Notes: generated by a model not told the origin, from the sequence alone. A DNA stretch of 23,548 bases from CAZSHX01 sp964606895 (GCA_964606895.1 CAZSHX010000077.1:1-23548); one strand, 5' to 3'; numbered from the stretch's first letter, positions 7,781 to 16,213 are shown. Made by a program: numbers and translations.

Positions 7781-7883
7781 AGAAAAAATCGGTTTTGGAG
7801 AGGTTAAAATTTTTGTTTAGATGCAAATTGGAAAAAATCAAATCATATATAATCCGTTAATATATTTTATTTAAACAATTTAG

Positions 7884-9428
7884 ATGAGAATGATGAACAG
7901 ATTATATTATTTTCAATTTATCGTATTTAGCTTTTTTCTTTTGAACTTTTCTCAGGTATTCTCACAAAATAGAGATAAAACCTGCAAAACGAGAATAGCT
8001 GAAATTATCAACAGCTATCAGCCGACTATTATTCCGGTACTGACCATAGACGGCACTGAGCTATTCTTCGACCGTAAAATTCATCCCCAAAATACAAATG
8101 GGATCAAAGATAAAGATGAAATTTGGTATTCGGTTAAAGGCACTGGAAATAATTGGGGGGAACCAATAAATATCGGAAAACCAATAAATACATTCGATTC
8201 CGATGTGCTTTTTTCGATTTCTCCCGATGGCAATAAATACCTCGTTTATGGGCTTTACGGAGCAGATGGGAAATCAAAGTCCCCCGGTTTTTCTCTAACA
8301 AGGAAAGTATTCGGTAAATGGGATAATCCTGTACCATTAAATATCAAGAATTATTACAACGATTCAAGCAATTTTTATGCAAACCTTTCTGCTGATGGTA
8401 GAGTTTTGCTTATGGCTCTTCATCGCAAAGACAGCCGAGGTAATCTGGATTTATACTTTTCTTTCCTGACTGACAGCTGTTGCACATTCAGCGAACCCGT
8501 CAATTTGGGGGATGTTATAAATACTACCGAAATTGAGGGCTCACCTTTTCTTGCGTATGACAACAAATCTTTGTATTTTTCTTCCAATGGACACAAAGGA
8601 TTAGGCAAGCAGGATTTATTTGTCAGCAGAAGACTCGACGATTCATGGTTACGTTGGTCTCCACCCGTAAATTTGGGTAAGCAGATTAACACTCCCGATG
8701 ATGATAACGGTATATGGCTGACAGCATTGGGCGATACGGCGTATATCGTATCTTCGGATACTTCCACCAAACGAGAAGGTATATATACTGTCTGTCTGCC
8801 GGACTCTCTGCAACCAAGACCCTACGTTATTATCGCAGGAAAATTATTCTCTGTAAATAATGGGCAAGTCAGTTTAATAAAAGAAGCTGTTCGTTTCGAA
8901 GCAAACAATGACATAACAAGAAGTGTTGATTTCTTTTATTCGAATCAGGAGATAAGTGAATTTTACTATGCACTACCTTCTGAACGACAATATAATTTAA
9001 TTGTTTCAAGTCCAGGGTATGAAGATTTTAGTTTTTCTGTCAATACTTTCAATTTGGACAGAACAAAATTCTCTTATTATGATGTTGTTCTTCATTCGAA
9101 AAAGTTGGGTGAATTGCTCGAAACTATATATTTCGAAACGAATGTTGATGCCCTGAAACCCGAAGATAAGGCAAAGCTTTCTTTTATTGTTAACAAAGTA
9201 TTCGATACTAAAGATGTTAAACTACTGATAACCGGACATACAGACGAAGTTGGCGGTGAAGAGGAAAATTATGGTTTATCATTACGAAGAGCTAATAATG
9301 TAGCAGATTTCCTTCAGGATTTCGGCTTTAGAAAAGGCAATATGAAAATTGTCGGCAAAGGAAAATCTCAGCCCAAATCGTCTAATCATGAAGAAAACCG
9401 TAGAGTAGAAGTTTACGTTGAAGATTAA
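7884..9428 (+). CDS. PD40-repeat / OmpA C-terminal domain envelope protein
   Basis: 514 residues. A signal peptide ends near residue 27 (FSQVFSQ). Residues about 50-290 contain PD40/beta-propeller-like repeats with the recurring phrase W..P.NLG..INT (three copies near residues 100, 205 and 260). A short beta-rich linker follows. The C-terminal OmpA-like domain, about 412-514, has FETN.D.L and GHTDEVGGEEENYGLSLRRA, which hold the usual peptidoglycan diaminopimelate-contact positions. It likely anchors to the cell wall from the periplasm or outer membrane. The first ATG (MRMMNR) is used; ATGs at 7890 and 7893 are alternatives. It is divergent from the TAL operon. Related genes are common near T9SS loci in Bacteroidota, but a role in secretion is not shown here. 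Confidence 0.82.
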   Translation: MRMMNRLYYFQFIVFSFFLLNFSQVFSQNRDKTCKTRIAEIINSYQPTIIPVLTIDGTELFFDRKIHPQNTNGIKDKDEIWYSVKGTGNNWGEPINIGKPINTFDSDVLFSISPDGNKYLVYGLYGADGKSKSPGFSLTRKVFGKWDNPVPLNIKNYYNDSSNFYANLSADGRVLLMALHRKDSRGNLDLYFSFLTDSCCTFSEPVNLGDVINTTEIEGSPFLAYDNKSLYFSSNGHKGLGKQDLFVSRRLDDSWLRWSPPVNLGKQINTPDDDNGIWLTALGDTAYIVSSDTSTKREGIYTVCLPDSLQPRPYVIIAGKLFSVNNGQVSLIKEAVRFEANNDITRSVDFFYSNQEISEFYYALPSERQYNLIVSSPGYEDFSFSVNTFNLDRTKFSYYDVVLHSKKLGELLETIYFETNVDALKPEDKAKLSFIVNKVFDTKDVKLLITGHTDEVGGEEENYGLSLRRANNVADFLQDFGFRKGNMKIVGKGKSQPKSSNHEENRRVEVYVED

Positions 9429-9508
9429 TTTCAAACAATGAAGGACTAAAAAAACTATTCGGATTGACAAAATTCTTTGGTAATGTCTCCGTCTAATAAT
9501 TACTTATT

Positions 9509-9883
9509 ATGAGAATACTATTTTTAATATTTTGTTTTTTTCTCTTTATGGAGAATCCCGGCTTTTCACAAATGACTGAAGCCGGCTCTAAGTCTATTGT
9601 TTTAAAACCTATTCAGGAGCCTCCCGACACTGCTTTTGTTCAAGTTTATTACAATCAGGAAAAACTTGAGTCCTACATTGTAATTAACTCTCAAGGATTT
9701 AAGAGTATGGAAGTTTCTGTTTACAATGTTTTGGGCAAGAAAGTCCACTATTTCAAAGACGGACCTGCCAAACCTGAATATTTCACAACCATTTCAATGC
9801 AAGACCTGCCAAACGGAGTTTATATCTTCAAAATCAAAGTGGACAACAAAACTTTCTACCGCAGAATGTCCCGTTCTGAATAA
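9509..9883 (+). CDS. Small secreted protein consisting almost only of a T9SS sorting-like domain
   Basis: 124 residues. A signal peptide ends near residue 20 (ENPGFSQ). Residues about 45-124 have the core of T9SS type A C-terminal domains: MEVSVYNVLGKKV, then ISMQDLPNGVYIFKIKVDNKTFYRR. The usual VYPNP opening is replaced by VQVYYNQEK. Between signal and domain there are only about 25 residues, so no passenger protein is present. It lies 80 bp after the OmpA gene on the same strand and may share its transcript. It converges with the anti-sigma-like gene, which carries the same kind of domain. Function is unknown; a decoy or test substrate for the secretion system is speculation. Confidence 0.7.
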   Translation: MRILFLIFCFFLFMENPGFSQMTEAGSKSIVLKPIQEPPDTAFVQVYYNQEKLESYIVINSQGFKSMEVSVYNVLGKKVHYFKDGPAKPEYFTTISMQDLPNGVYIFKIKVDNKTFYRRMSRSE

Positions 9884-9917
9884 TTACACACTTCAATTTT
9901 GTAAATATATTATTTTT

Positions 9918-11327
9918 TCAATTCTTTAAAATTCTGAGAATAATTTGCTCGTTATTTGAAGATGACAAAATTATTATATAAACTCCTGACTGAAATTCTG
10001 CAAGATTGAAAGGTTCTTCGTGATTGCCAGCTTTAAGAAATTTGTTTTCAAAAATGGTTTTCAGCTTTCTGCCTGTTAACTCATAAATATTTGCTGAAAA
10101 ATGCGATTCTGATTTTGCTGAAAACTTCAGAATCGCATTATCATTAACCGGATTTGGATAGACATTGGCATTGAAGATGTAATCTGAAGAATTATCACAT
10201 AATCCCAGTATTGACTTTTCTCCTTCCAGTTCCTTGCACATTTCATTTCGGGCAAGTTCACCTTTATTGACTTTCTCAATTATTTTCAACTCTTTTCTTA
10301 TCCTTTTTGCATATCGTTCAGGCAATTTGTTTACAAATTCGGAAGTGGGCAAATACCAAATAATATATTCTGCATAGGTTTCTTTCATTGCTCTGTATTC
10401 TTCATAAGTCAATTGCTTGCCATTCATACCTTTCTTTGTTTTTTGTCTATAGTTTATTTTAATATTTGGATTACCCATTTTAATTTTAATTGGTATAAGT
10501 TGTGAAATTCCGGGTAATTTTTTTATATCTATCGGTGAACTATATTCAAACACAATATTTTGTAATTCATCCATTGAGTTAGTCTCCTTAATCAACCCAG
10601 AGCCAAAGAATTCCCCCATCATGCAAAAAGCAAACTGACCTTTATAATGCCATGAAGTAATTGAAACCGGTGAAATTTGAGAATAGTCATCATTTTTCCA
10701 GTTTTCGTACTTATTAGGAATTGAATGAAATTCGGGTAATTTTAATATAGCGGATTCTCTAAAAAGGAATGGTCCTTTGTACGGATAGCCATATTTCTTA
10801 TAAGTATCAATTCTTTTTTGTTTCCAAATTTTGAAATGTTTTTCTTTCTCTAATTTAGGAATTTGATTGGACTCTGGTCTGTTTGCTTCAGAAAAAATTG
10901 ATTCCGGTGTTTGGCTTTCAAGATCAACAGACCTTTCTGCTTGTACGATATATGCAGTATCATTTTTCATTATACCAATTTTTTCAAGTTCTTGTTGAGT
11001 CAATTCAAGAAATTGAATATTTGTAATATTAAAATATTTCATATCGTCTGACTGATTTATTGGCTCATTCTTATCAGTATTCGTAGAATTATTTACTGAT
11101 TTTGAAATGTTGAATATGGTTTGATAATTGGCAAGAATATAAAAAGTTGCAATCAATATGATAAACATCAGAAAGTACTGAAAATACTTAACAGGAAATC
11201 GGGACAAACCAATTTTTGTTTTAGTATCGCCGGAATGCATTCTATCAAGAATATCCTGTTTTTGCAATATGGTAATTTTATCTAACTCATTGTTATAGTT
11301 TGATATTAAATCATTAAATGTTTTCAT
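9918..11327 (-). CDS. One-pass membrane anti-sigma-like protein with T9SS type A C-terminal domain
   Basis: 469 residues from MKTFNDLISN. The first ~45 residues are polar and would be cytoplasmic. One membrane segment follows (about residues 47-66, YFLMFIILIATFYILANY), then a ~400-residue extracytoplasmic part. The last ~80 residues are a clear type A sorting domain (VYPNPVNDNAIL, IYELTGRKLKT, FQSGVYIIIL). Its gene follows and overlaps an ECF sigma gene by 14 bp, the usual arrangement of sigma and anti-sigma; that role is inferred from order and topology. No zinc-binding HxxxCxxC motif is seen. The start at 11327 has GAGG eight bases upstream; an ATG at 11339 lacks one. A signal-anchor in place of a cleavable signal makes the sorting domain unusual. 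Confidence 0.72.
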   Translation of the reverse strand: MKTFNDLISNYNNELDKITILQKQDILDRMHSGDTKTKIGLSRFPVKYFQYFLMFIILIATFYILANYQTIFNISKSVNNSTNTDKNEPINQSDDMKYFNITNIQFLELTQQELEKIGIMKNDTAYIVQAERSVDLESQTPESIFSEANRPESNQIPKLEKEKHFKIWKQKRIDTYKKYGYPYKGPFLFRESAILKLPEFHSIPNKYENWKNDDYSQISPVSITSWHYKGQFAFCMMGEFFGSGLIKETNSMDELQNIVFEYSSPIDIKKLPGISQLIPIKIKMGNPNIKINYRQKTKKGMNGKQLTYEEYRAMKETYAEYIIWYLPTSEFVNKLPERYAKRIRKELKIIEKVNKGELARNEMCKELEGEKSILGLCDNSSDYIFNANVYPNPVNDNAILKFSAKSESHFSANIYELTGRKLKTIFENKFLKAGNHEEPFNLAEFQSGVYIIILSSSNNEQIILRILKN

Positions 11328-11841
11328 GGTAAACCTCATTTTTTAGTAATTTTTCTAATGTCTTTTTCGAGCGGAATAATCGAATTTTTATATTTGGAAT
11401 GCTAATACCTAATGCTGAACTTATTTCCTTCATGGTTAAACCTGATATTTCCTTCAATATCAGTATTTCTTTATCTTTTTCTCCCAATTTATCAATTGCA
11501 ATTCGAAGAATTGAAATATCAGCAAGAGTTTCGGGATTAATTTCGTTGGATTCATACTTATAGAAATCATCAACAGGAATGATGTCAAATTTTTTATTTT
11601 TCCTGAAAATCTGAAATTTTACTCTTGATGCAATAGTAAAAAGGTAGCTTAGGAAACTTTGGGAATCCTTTAGTCTGTCAAAACCACTGAAAGCATGCAA
11701 GACTGTTTCCGACACAATATCTTCAGCATCTGCCGAATTTCTTGATACAGAAAGTGCATATTTTTCAAGACTTTTATAGATCGGGTCTAAAAGCTCCAAA
11801 AACCTTTTTTCTTTGTTCACTTGTTTCTCCATTTTTGACAT
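11314..11841 (-). CDS. ECF-type RNA polymerase sigma factor
   Basis: 175 residues. Region 2 lies at about 22-92 (YALSVSRNSADAEDIVSETV; FLSYLFTIASRVKFQIFRK). Region 4 lies at about 115-168 (DKEILILKEISGLTMKEIS and LGISIPNIKIRLFRSKK, the helix-turn-helix that reads the -35). There is no region 1.1 or 3, as in ECF factors. The stop lies inside the next gene, which codes for the membrane anti-sigma-like protein, so the pair is co-translated. A second start (MEKQVNK, residue 4) is possible. Targets are unknown. Three TGTAAC words upstream could be self-recognition sites. Confidence 0.9.
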   Translation of the reverse strand: MSKMEKQVNKEKRFLELLDPIYKSLEKYALSVSRNSADAEDIVSETVLHAFSGFDRLKDSQSFLSYLFTIASRVKFQIFRKNKKFDIIPVDDFYKYESNEINPETLADISILRIAIDKLGEKDKEILILKEISGLTMKEISSALGISIPNIKIRLFRSKKTLEKLLKNEVYHENI

Positions 11842-11843
11842 TA

Positions 11844-11960
11844 GTTACAATTGGTAGGTTGCATCAAATGGTAAAAAGTTACAGAATTATTCAAAATATA
11901 TTAACAACCGAAAAGAAGTTTTCTAATTATATAATTGAACTTTCTATTGTGTTACAAATT
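11844..11960 (-). promoter_or_regulatory. Three TGTAAC words upstream of the ECF sigma gene
   Basis: On the minus strand TGTAAC occurs at 11844-11849, 11878-11883 and 11951-11956, each preceded by aatt or a near variant. ECF factors often use a -35 with an AAC core, including TGTAAC in known cases. A matching -10 at 16-17 bases was not found for any copy, so autoregulation is only a suggestion. Confidence 0.25.
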
Positions 11961-11998
11961 CTCAAATGAATAAATTAATCAATCATTTTTCTATTTCC

Positions 11999-13558
11999 TC
12001 AAAATGGAAAATCTTCCTGGTTTTTTGGAGGTGCTTCCAATTTTTTGGTTTTGGGTTTTTGGGCTTTTTTGTGTTCAGGGCTTCCTTCCACGTAAATGGC
12101 TTTGTATGGCTTGGTGGGGCAGGAATGTTCGCACGCACCGCAACCCACACAAATATCATTATTGATCTCGGGTGCAGAGAGATTGTTCTCGTAAGGAATC
12201 ATAAACACCGCTTTTGTCGGGCATTGTTCCGAGCATGCACCGCAATCCTTTTTATTGACAAAAACCACGCATAAATCTTTAATCAGCTTTGCAGTGCCTA
12301 TTTGAGTCAGCTTTTTTTGTTCAACCGTCAGAGGTAGTATTGCTCCGGTCGGACAAACCTGAGTACAGGCAATACATTCGTAATTGCAGAAGCTTAAAGG
12401 ATAATCCATCACCGGTTGAAAAATGGTTGTCATCCCATATTCAAATATCGAAGGCTGTAAAACCTGAGTAGGACAAACCGCTGTGCAAAGCTGACAAGCT
12501 GTGCATTTGTCAGTGAAATTCTTAATGCTTCTCGAACCCGGAGGTGATGCAATTTTGGGAGTTTGGTAATACTTATTTGTTTCATGTCCGGTCTTTTTTT
12601 CGCAGGATGATAAAGTTAAAGCCGTACCGGCAACAGCCGTTTTTAATAAAAATCCTCTTTTGGGTAAATCAGTTTTTGAAGATTTATTAGTTACTGATAA
12701 CTTATAGGTAAATCCTTTTTCGGGACAGGAATCAAAGCAATTGAAGCAACCGACGCATCTCGATTCATCAATATAATGATTTTCGTAATCAATACATTCC
12801 GACTTGCAAATTCGCTCGCACAAACCGCAATTAGTGCAGGAGGACTCATTGAATACTATTTTAAAAATCGAGTATTTCGAAATAAACCCAAGGAAAGAGC
12901 CAACCGGACAAATCGTATTGCAGTAAAGTCTGCCGTATTTAATTGAAAACCAAATAACTAACAGCGACATACATGAAACAAATATTACCAAAGGATAATT
13001 AAACGGTTTTAAATCAACAGGATAAAGATACCAGAATCCAATACTTTCCAGAAGCCATGCAGTAGTGTTATGAATTTGAACTGCCGAATGCCTTATAAAA
13101 ACTGTAAATATCTTTCCATACAAACTGTAAGGGTCAATCAGATTAACAATAAATGTTGTTCCGGCTAACAAACTTATTATAGTTAATACAAGAATGGAAT
13201 ATCTGAAAAAGTTATAAGGTTTTGAATATTCGAATCTTAACCTCTTCCACTTAAATATTTTTCTAACTCGGCGGTTTAAATATATAATTAGATCCTGCAA
13301 GGTTCCCAACGGACACAAAAACGAGCAGTAAACTCTACCGAACAATGCAGTTAGAACGAGTATGACAATAAAACCTATTGATGAAATGCTTAAAAGCGTT
13401 ATAAATTTCAGGATAGAAGGAATAAACTGAAGAAATTGTGCAGGACCTGATAAAACTATTTGCAGGAAATGACCAACATCAATAAATAATAGAGTTAACG
13501 CAACAAAAAATAAAAGAGAGATTACAACTCGTATTTTCTTCAAAAAAGCTAAATTCAT
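11999..13558 (-). CDS. NapH-NapG-type fusion: polytopic membrane [4Fe-4S] ferredoxin with internal Tat-like segment
   Basis: 519 residues from MNLAFLKKIR. The first half is NapH-like. It has four membrane segments, two CxxxCP motifs (C78-C82 and C213-C217) and two ferredoxin clusters (C241/244/247/251 and C268/271/274/278). Near residue 298 a Tat/lipoprotein-like segment begins (PKRGFLLKTAVAGTALTLSSC, with C319). The second half is NapG/MauM-like with four more Cys sets (from C352, C391, C430 and C470), giving up to six [4Fe-4S] clusters. Proteins of this kind pass electrons from the quinol pool to periplasmic reductases; no reductase gene is nearby, so the partner is unknown. A longer frame to 13597 exists, but a promoter-like -7 at 13587-13594 places the transcript start after it, which supports 13558. 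Confidence 0.82.
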   Translation of the reverse strand: MNLAFLKKIRVVISLLFFVALTLLFIDVGHFLQIVLSGPAQFLQFIPSILKFITLLSISSIGFIVILVLTALFGRVYCSFLCPLGTLQDLIIYLNRRVRKIFKWKRLRFEYSKPYNFFRYSILVLTIISLLAGTTFIVNLIDPYSLYGKIFTVFIRHSAVQIHNTTAWLLESIGFWYLYPVDLKPFNYPLVIFVSCMSLLVIWFSIKYGRLYCNTICPVGSFLGFISKYSIFKIVFNESSCTNCGLCERICKSECIDYENHYIDESRCVGCFNCFDSCPEKGFTYKLSVTNKSSKTDLPKRGFLLKTAVAGTALTLSSCEKKTGHETNKYYQTPKIASPPGSRSIKNFTDKCTACQLCTAVCPTQVLQPSIFEYGMTTIFQPVMDYPLSFCNYECIACTQVCPTGAILPLTVEQKKLTQIGTAKLIKDLCVVFVNKKDCGACSEQCPTKAVFMIPYENNLSAPEINNDICVGCGACEHSCPTKPYKAIYVEGSPEHKKAQKPKTKKLEAPPKNQEDFPF

Positions 13559-13586
13559 TATTGTTCTTAATTCATTTTGTAAAATG

Positions 13587-13619
13587 CAAAAATACAAAAA
13601 ATCCGATAAATTTTTTCAA
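13587..13619 (-). promoter_or_regulatory. Candidate Bacteroidota-type promoter for the ferredoxin gene
   Basis: On the minus strand the -7 reads TATTTTTG (13587-13594) and a TTG lies at 13617-13619. The spacing is 22 bases, slightly longer than the usual 19-21. The predicted transcript would start about 20 bases before the ATG at 13558. Confidence 0.45.
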
Positions 13620-13647
13620 AACACAGAATCTTCAAACTCAAACGAGG

Positions 13648-13890
13648 TTATTTGATTTTTTCAAAAGATCTTATTTGAAGTCTTAAGAATTGATTTAGCT
13701 GTTTTGAACTTTTAAAATGTTCAGCAACATCGGGCTCTAAGGTTATTGTTATGGGTCTGCGTAAGGGATTTTCAACTCTTTTAAGCTTTGAAAAATCTAT
13801 CTCATCAGGAAGTTCATCATTAATGTCATCACACGTTTCATCAAGAATGGTTATTTTTTTCTTGTCAATATATTTTATTTCATTTTTCAT
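13648..13890 (-). CDS. brnA: BrnA-type antitoxin
   Basis: 80 residues from MKNEIKYIDK. It has an acidic middle (DETCDDINDELPDEIDFSKL). The C-terminal ribbon-helix-helix-like part RRPITITLEPDVAEHFKSS followed by a helix (QLNQFLRLQIRSF) fits BrnA antitoxins, which bind BrnT and repress the operon. The start at 13890 has AAGGAAA just upstream and overlaps the toxin stop by 11 bp; a longer frame to 13947 runs inside the toxin gene and is not believed. Toxin first, antitoxin second is the normal BrnTA order. Confidence 0.82.
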   Translation of the reverse strand: MKNEIKYIDKKKITILDETCDDINDELPDEIDFSKLKRVENPLRRPITITLEPDVAEHFKSSKQLNQFLRLQIRSFEKIK

Positions 13891-14152
13891 GTTGTTTCCT
13901 TTCTTTTTTTGATGCAAATCTTGCACTGATAATTCTTGTCTTCTCAAATCTGTTTGTAAAGCTAACTATCAATAAATTATTTAAATTAGAGAAACCTCTT
14001 ACGATAAACCTATCTTCTTGCATTGAATGAAATTCATCTTGAAAATAAACTGCAAACGGATCATCAAATACAGTTAATGCTTCTTCAAAACCTACATTAT
14101 GTTTAATGAGATTTGTAATTGCCTTGTCATTATTCCACTCAAATTCTATCAA
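13880..14152 (-). CDS. brnT: BrnT-type ribonuclease toxin
   Basis: 90 residues. It fits BrnT throughout: FEWNNDKAITNLIKHNVGFEEALTVFDDP at the N-terminus, then DRFIVRGFSNLNNLLIVSFTNR, then the ISAR box RIISARFASKKERKQHE. BrnT has a RelE-like fold and cuts RNA in a ribosome-independent way; this is known for the family and not visible here. It looks intact and is followed directly by its antitoxin. Such pairs travel horizontally, but no integrase or attachment site is visible around it. Confidence 0.88.
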   Translation of the reverse strand: MIEFEWNNDKAITNLIKHNVGFEEALTVFDDPFAVYFQDEFHSMQEDRFIVRGFSNLNNLLIVSFTNRFEKTRIISARFASKKERKQHEK

Positions 14153-14199
14153 GATTATTTCCTCAATTAAGCTTTATTCATTAGCATTAAAGAAAAAAA

Positions 14200-14228
14200 C
14201 AAATTTAAGATTTTTCTTGCAAAAACAA
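14200..14228 (-). promoter_or_regulatory. Candidate promoter for brnTA
   Basis: On the minus strand TAAATTTG lies at 14200-14207, a full match to TAnnTTTG, with TTG at 14226-14228 (18-base spacing, one short of usual). It would give a leader of about 40 bases before the brnT ATG. Confidence 0.38.
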
Positions 14229-14404
14229 TTATATATTCTTATTTTTTTCAAAAATATTTTAAATTTCATACCATTTGTTCACAATTATTAAATAGTTTGA
14301 AGTTAATCCTTTTCAGTAAATAAACACAAAACAACACATTACGGTTTTTATCGTCTCACAATTGTCAAATTTTCATAATAAAATGTATTCTTATTTTCAA
14401 TAAA

Positions 14405-16213
14405 ATGAGGCTTATGCAAAAAAATATTATAATATATTTACTGGTTATTTCTGCCGCTTGCTTTTCTGTTTTTGCTACTCCCGAACAGGAAAAATTCAAG
14501 CTTGCCGAATCATACGAAAAAGTTGGAGACATGAAAAATGCCTCAAGGCTCTTTCTTGAGCTCTACACCCTAAATAAGCATAACGATAAGAACTTCGATG
14601 CTGTGGTGCGTACTTATAAAGCCCAGAGCTTGTTTTCTGAATTGCTTCCTATCATCGAAGACAATATGAAAATCAGGCAGATTTCCTCCGTTTATGCCCT
14701 TTATGGCGAAACTCTCTGGAAGCTCGGTAAACCAAACGAAGCAAACAAAGCATGGAATGACGCACTCGAACTCAATCCCGAAAACGACAAGTGCTATTCT
14801 GATGTTGCTAATTCTCAAATCGGCTGTAAACAATATGAAAAAGCCATTGCTACTTTGCTGAAAGCCAGAAATACGCTCAAAGTAAAAAATATTTATGCAG
14901 ATGAACTGAGCCAGCTTTACACAATGACGGGTAATTACAAGTTAGCTTCAGAGGAAGTGCTGGCACTTTATGAAACCTCCCGCAATATTTCCGTAGCTCA
15001 AGGCAGAATTACAGCTTTTCTGGGTAACAAGGAAGCGAAGGAGTATATCTCATCTCAGCTTTCCGAACGTTCAGGCTCTTCAAATGACCCCGAATATAAA
15101 AAGCTGTACGCATGGTTTCTGAGGGGGATGGGAAAGCATGAGGAAGCATTCGAAGTATATAAAAAGATTGATGCAATGCAAAATACCCGAGGTATGGAAA
15201 TCCTCAATTTTGCTAATACTTCCCAAAAAGACGGACAGTACGATATAGCAATTAAAGCTTATGAATATATTATTGACAGAGGAAAAACAAGTCCTTATGT
15301 GATGAATGCACTTTTCGGCATTGCACGTTCTCTTGAATTAAAAAGTCAAACCAAAAACAAAATAACAAAAGAAGTCGTTCTCGGAATTATCGAAAGATAC
15401 AGAACCATAGCCAAGGATTTTGCCATGACTCCCACTGCTGATGATGCTCTTTTCAGAATGGCTAACCTTTACAGCGAGCAGTTGCAGGATTTCACTTCAG
15501 CAAAAAAAGTACTGAACGAATTAATTGCTAAAAGTCCCAAAAAGCCAATCACTGCTTCCGCATTGAATCTTCTTGGAGATATTTATTTCATGGAGGACAA
15601 TTTATCAGAAGCTGAAAACTGTTACAAAAAAATTGCTGTTACTTACAAGCCTTATGCCCCGAATGAGTACAATTCTGCGTTGTACAAACTCACCGAACTG
15701 GAGTACTTCTCGGGTGAGATTGACTCTTCACAGGTACATTTCGGTCTGCTAAGCCTCAATTCAGGCACCGATATCGCAAACGATGCTTTTGAAAAAGTCG
15801 TTATCATGGAAGACAACAAAACACTTACTCTCGCCTTGCAAGTATTTGCAAAGGCAGAGCAATTCGAAAAACAAAAGAAATTCGATGAAGCTATTGCAAA
15901 ATACAACGAAACAATTAGCACAGCCGACGGCTCTGATTTGGCGGAGCGGAGCTTCCTTAAAATCGCCAGGATTGAATTCAATCTGAATCGCTACTTAGAT
16001 TGCCGAAAGACTTGCGATTCGCTTATGAGCAAATATCCGAAAACAATTTACGGAGATTATGCCGCATATTTTGTCGGCAACTGCTACATGGCTGAAAACA
16101 ACAAGGAACAGGCTTTGAAGATATTTACGGAATATCTTGCAAAATATCCGCGTTCGATTTATCTGGACGAAATCAGAGTTAAAATTCGCATTCTCAGAAA
16201 TGAAAAATTATAA
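14405..16213 (+). CDS. Exported tetratricopeptide-repeat protein
   Basis: 602 residues. A signal peptide ends near residue 24 (CFSVFA/TPEQE). The rest is helical TPR-type repeats along the whole length, for example ESYEKVGDMKNASRLFLELY, YGETLWKLGKPNEANKAW, LLGDIYFMEDNLSEAENCYKKI and YFVGNCYMAENNKEQALKIF, the last resembling BamD/YbgF-type repeats. It probably works as a periplasmic scaffold; no enzymatic motif is seen. The ATG at 14405 is used; ATG 14414 (MQKNIII) with AGG upstream is equally good. It stands alone, with divergent brnTA on the left and a tRNA on the right. Confidence 0.82.
   Translation: MRLMQKNIIIYLLVISAACFSVFATPEQEKFKLAESYEKVGDMKNASRLFLELYTLNKHNDKNFDAVVRTYKAQSLFSELLPIIEDNMKIRQISSVYALYGETLWKLGKPNEANKAWNDALELNPENDKCYSDVANSQIGCKQYEKAIATLLKARNTLKVKNIYADELSQLYTMTGNYKLASEEVLALYETSRNISVAQGRITAFLGNKEAKEYISSQLSERSGSSNDPEYKKLYAWFLRGMGKHEEAFEVYKKIDAMQNTRGMEILNFANTSQKDGQYDIAIKAYEYIIDRGKTSPYVMNALFGIARSLELKSQTKNKITKEVVLGIIERYRTIAKDFAMTPTADDALFRMANLYSEQLQDFTSAKKVLNELIAKSPKKPITASALNLLGDIYFMEDNLSEAENCYKKIAVTYKPYAPNEYNSALYKLTELEYFSGEIDSSQVHFGLLSLNSGTDIANDAFEKVVIMEDNKTLTLALQVFAKAEQFEKQKKFDEAIAKYNETISTADGSDLAERSFLKIARIEFNLNRYLDCRKTCDSLMSKYPKTIYGDYAAYFVGNCYMAENNKEQALKIFTEYLAKYPRSIYLDEIRVKIRILRNEKL

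Noticed and set aside
8420..8770. 116-codon minus-strand frame inside the PD40/OmpA gene
   Set aside because: It is wholly within a clear gene and has no recognisable motif; a shadow frame.
11966..12274. 102-codon plus-strand frame opposite the ferredoxin gene
   Set aside because: It is the complement of Cys-rich ferredoxin repeats, with no domain of its own.
13559..13597. Longer N-terminus of the ferredoxin protein (start at 13597)
   Set aside because: The extra 13 residues lie over a promoter-like -7 element and add nothing that looks like the family N-terminus.
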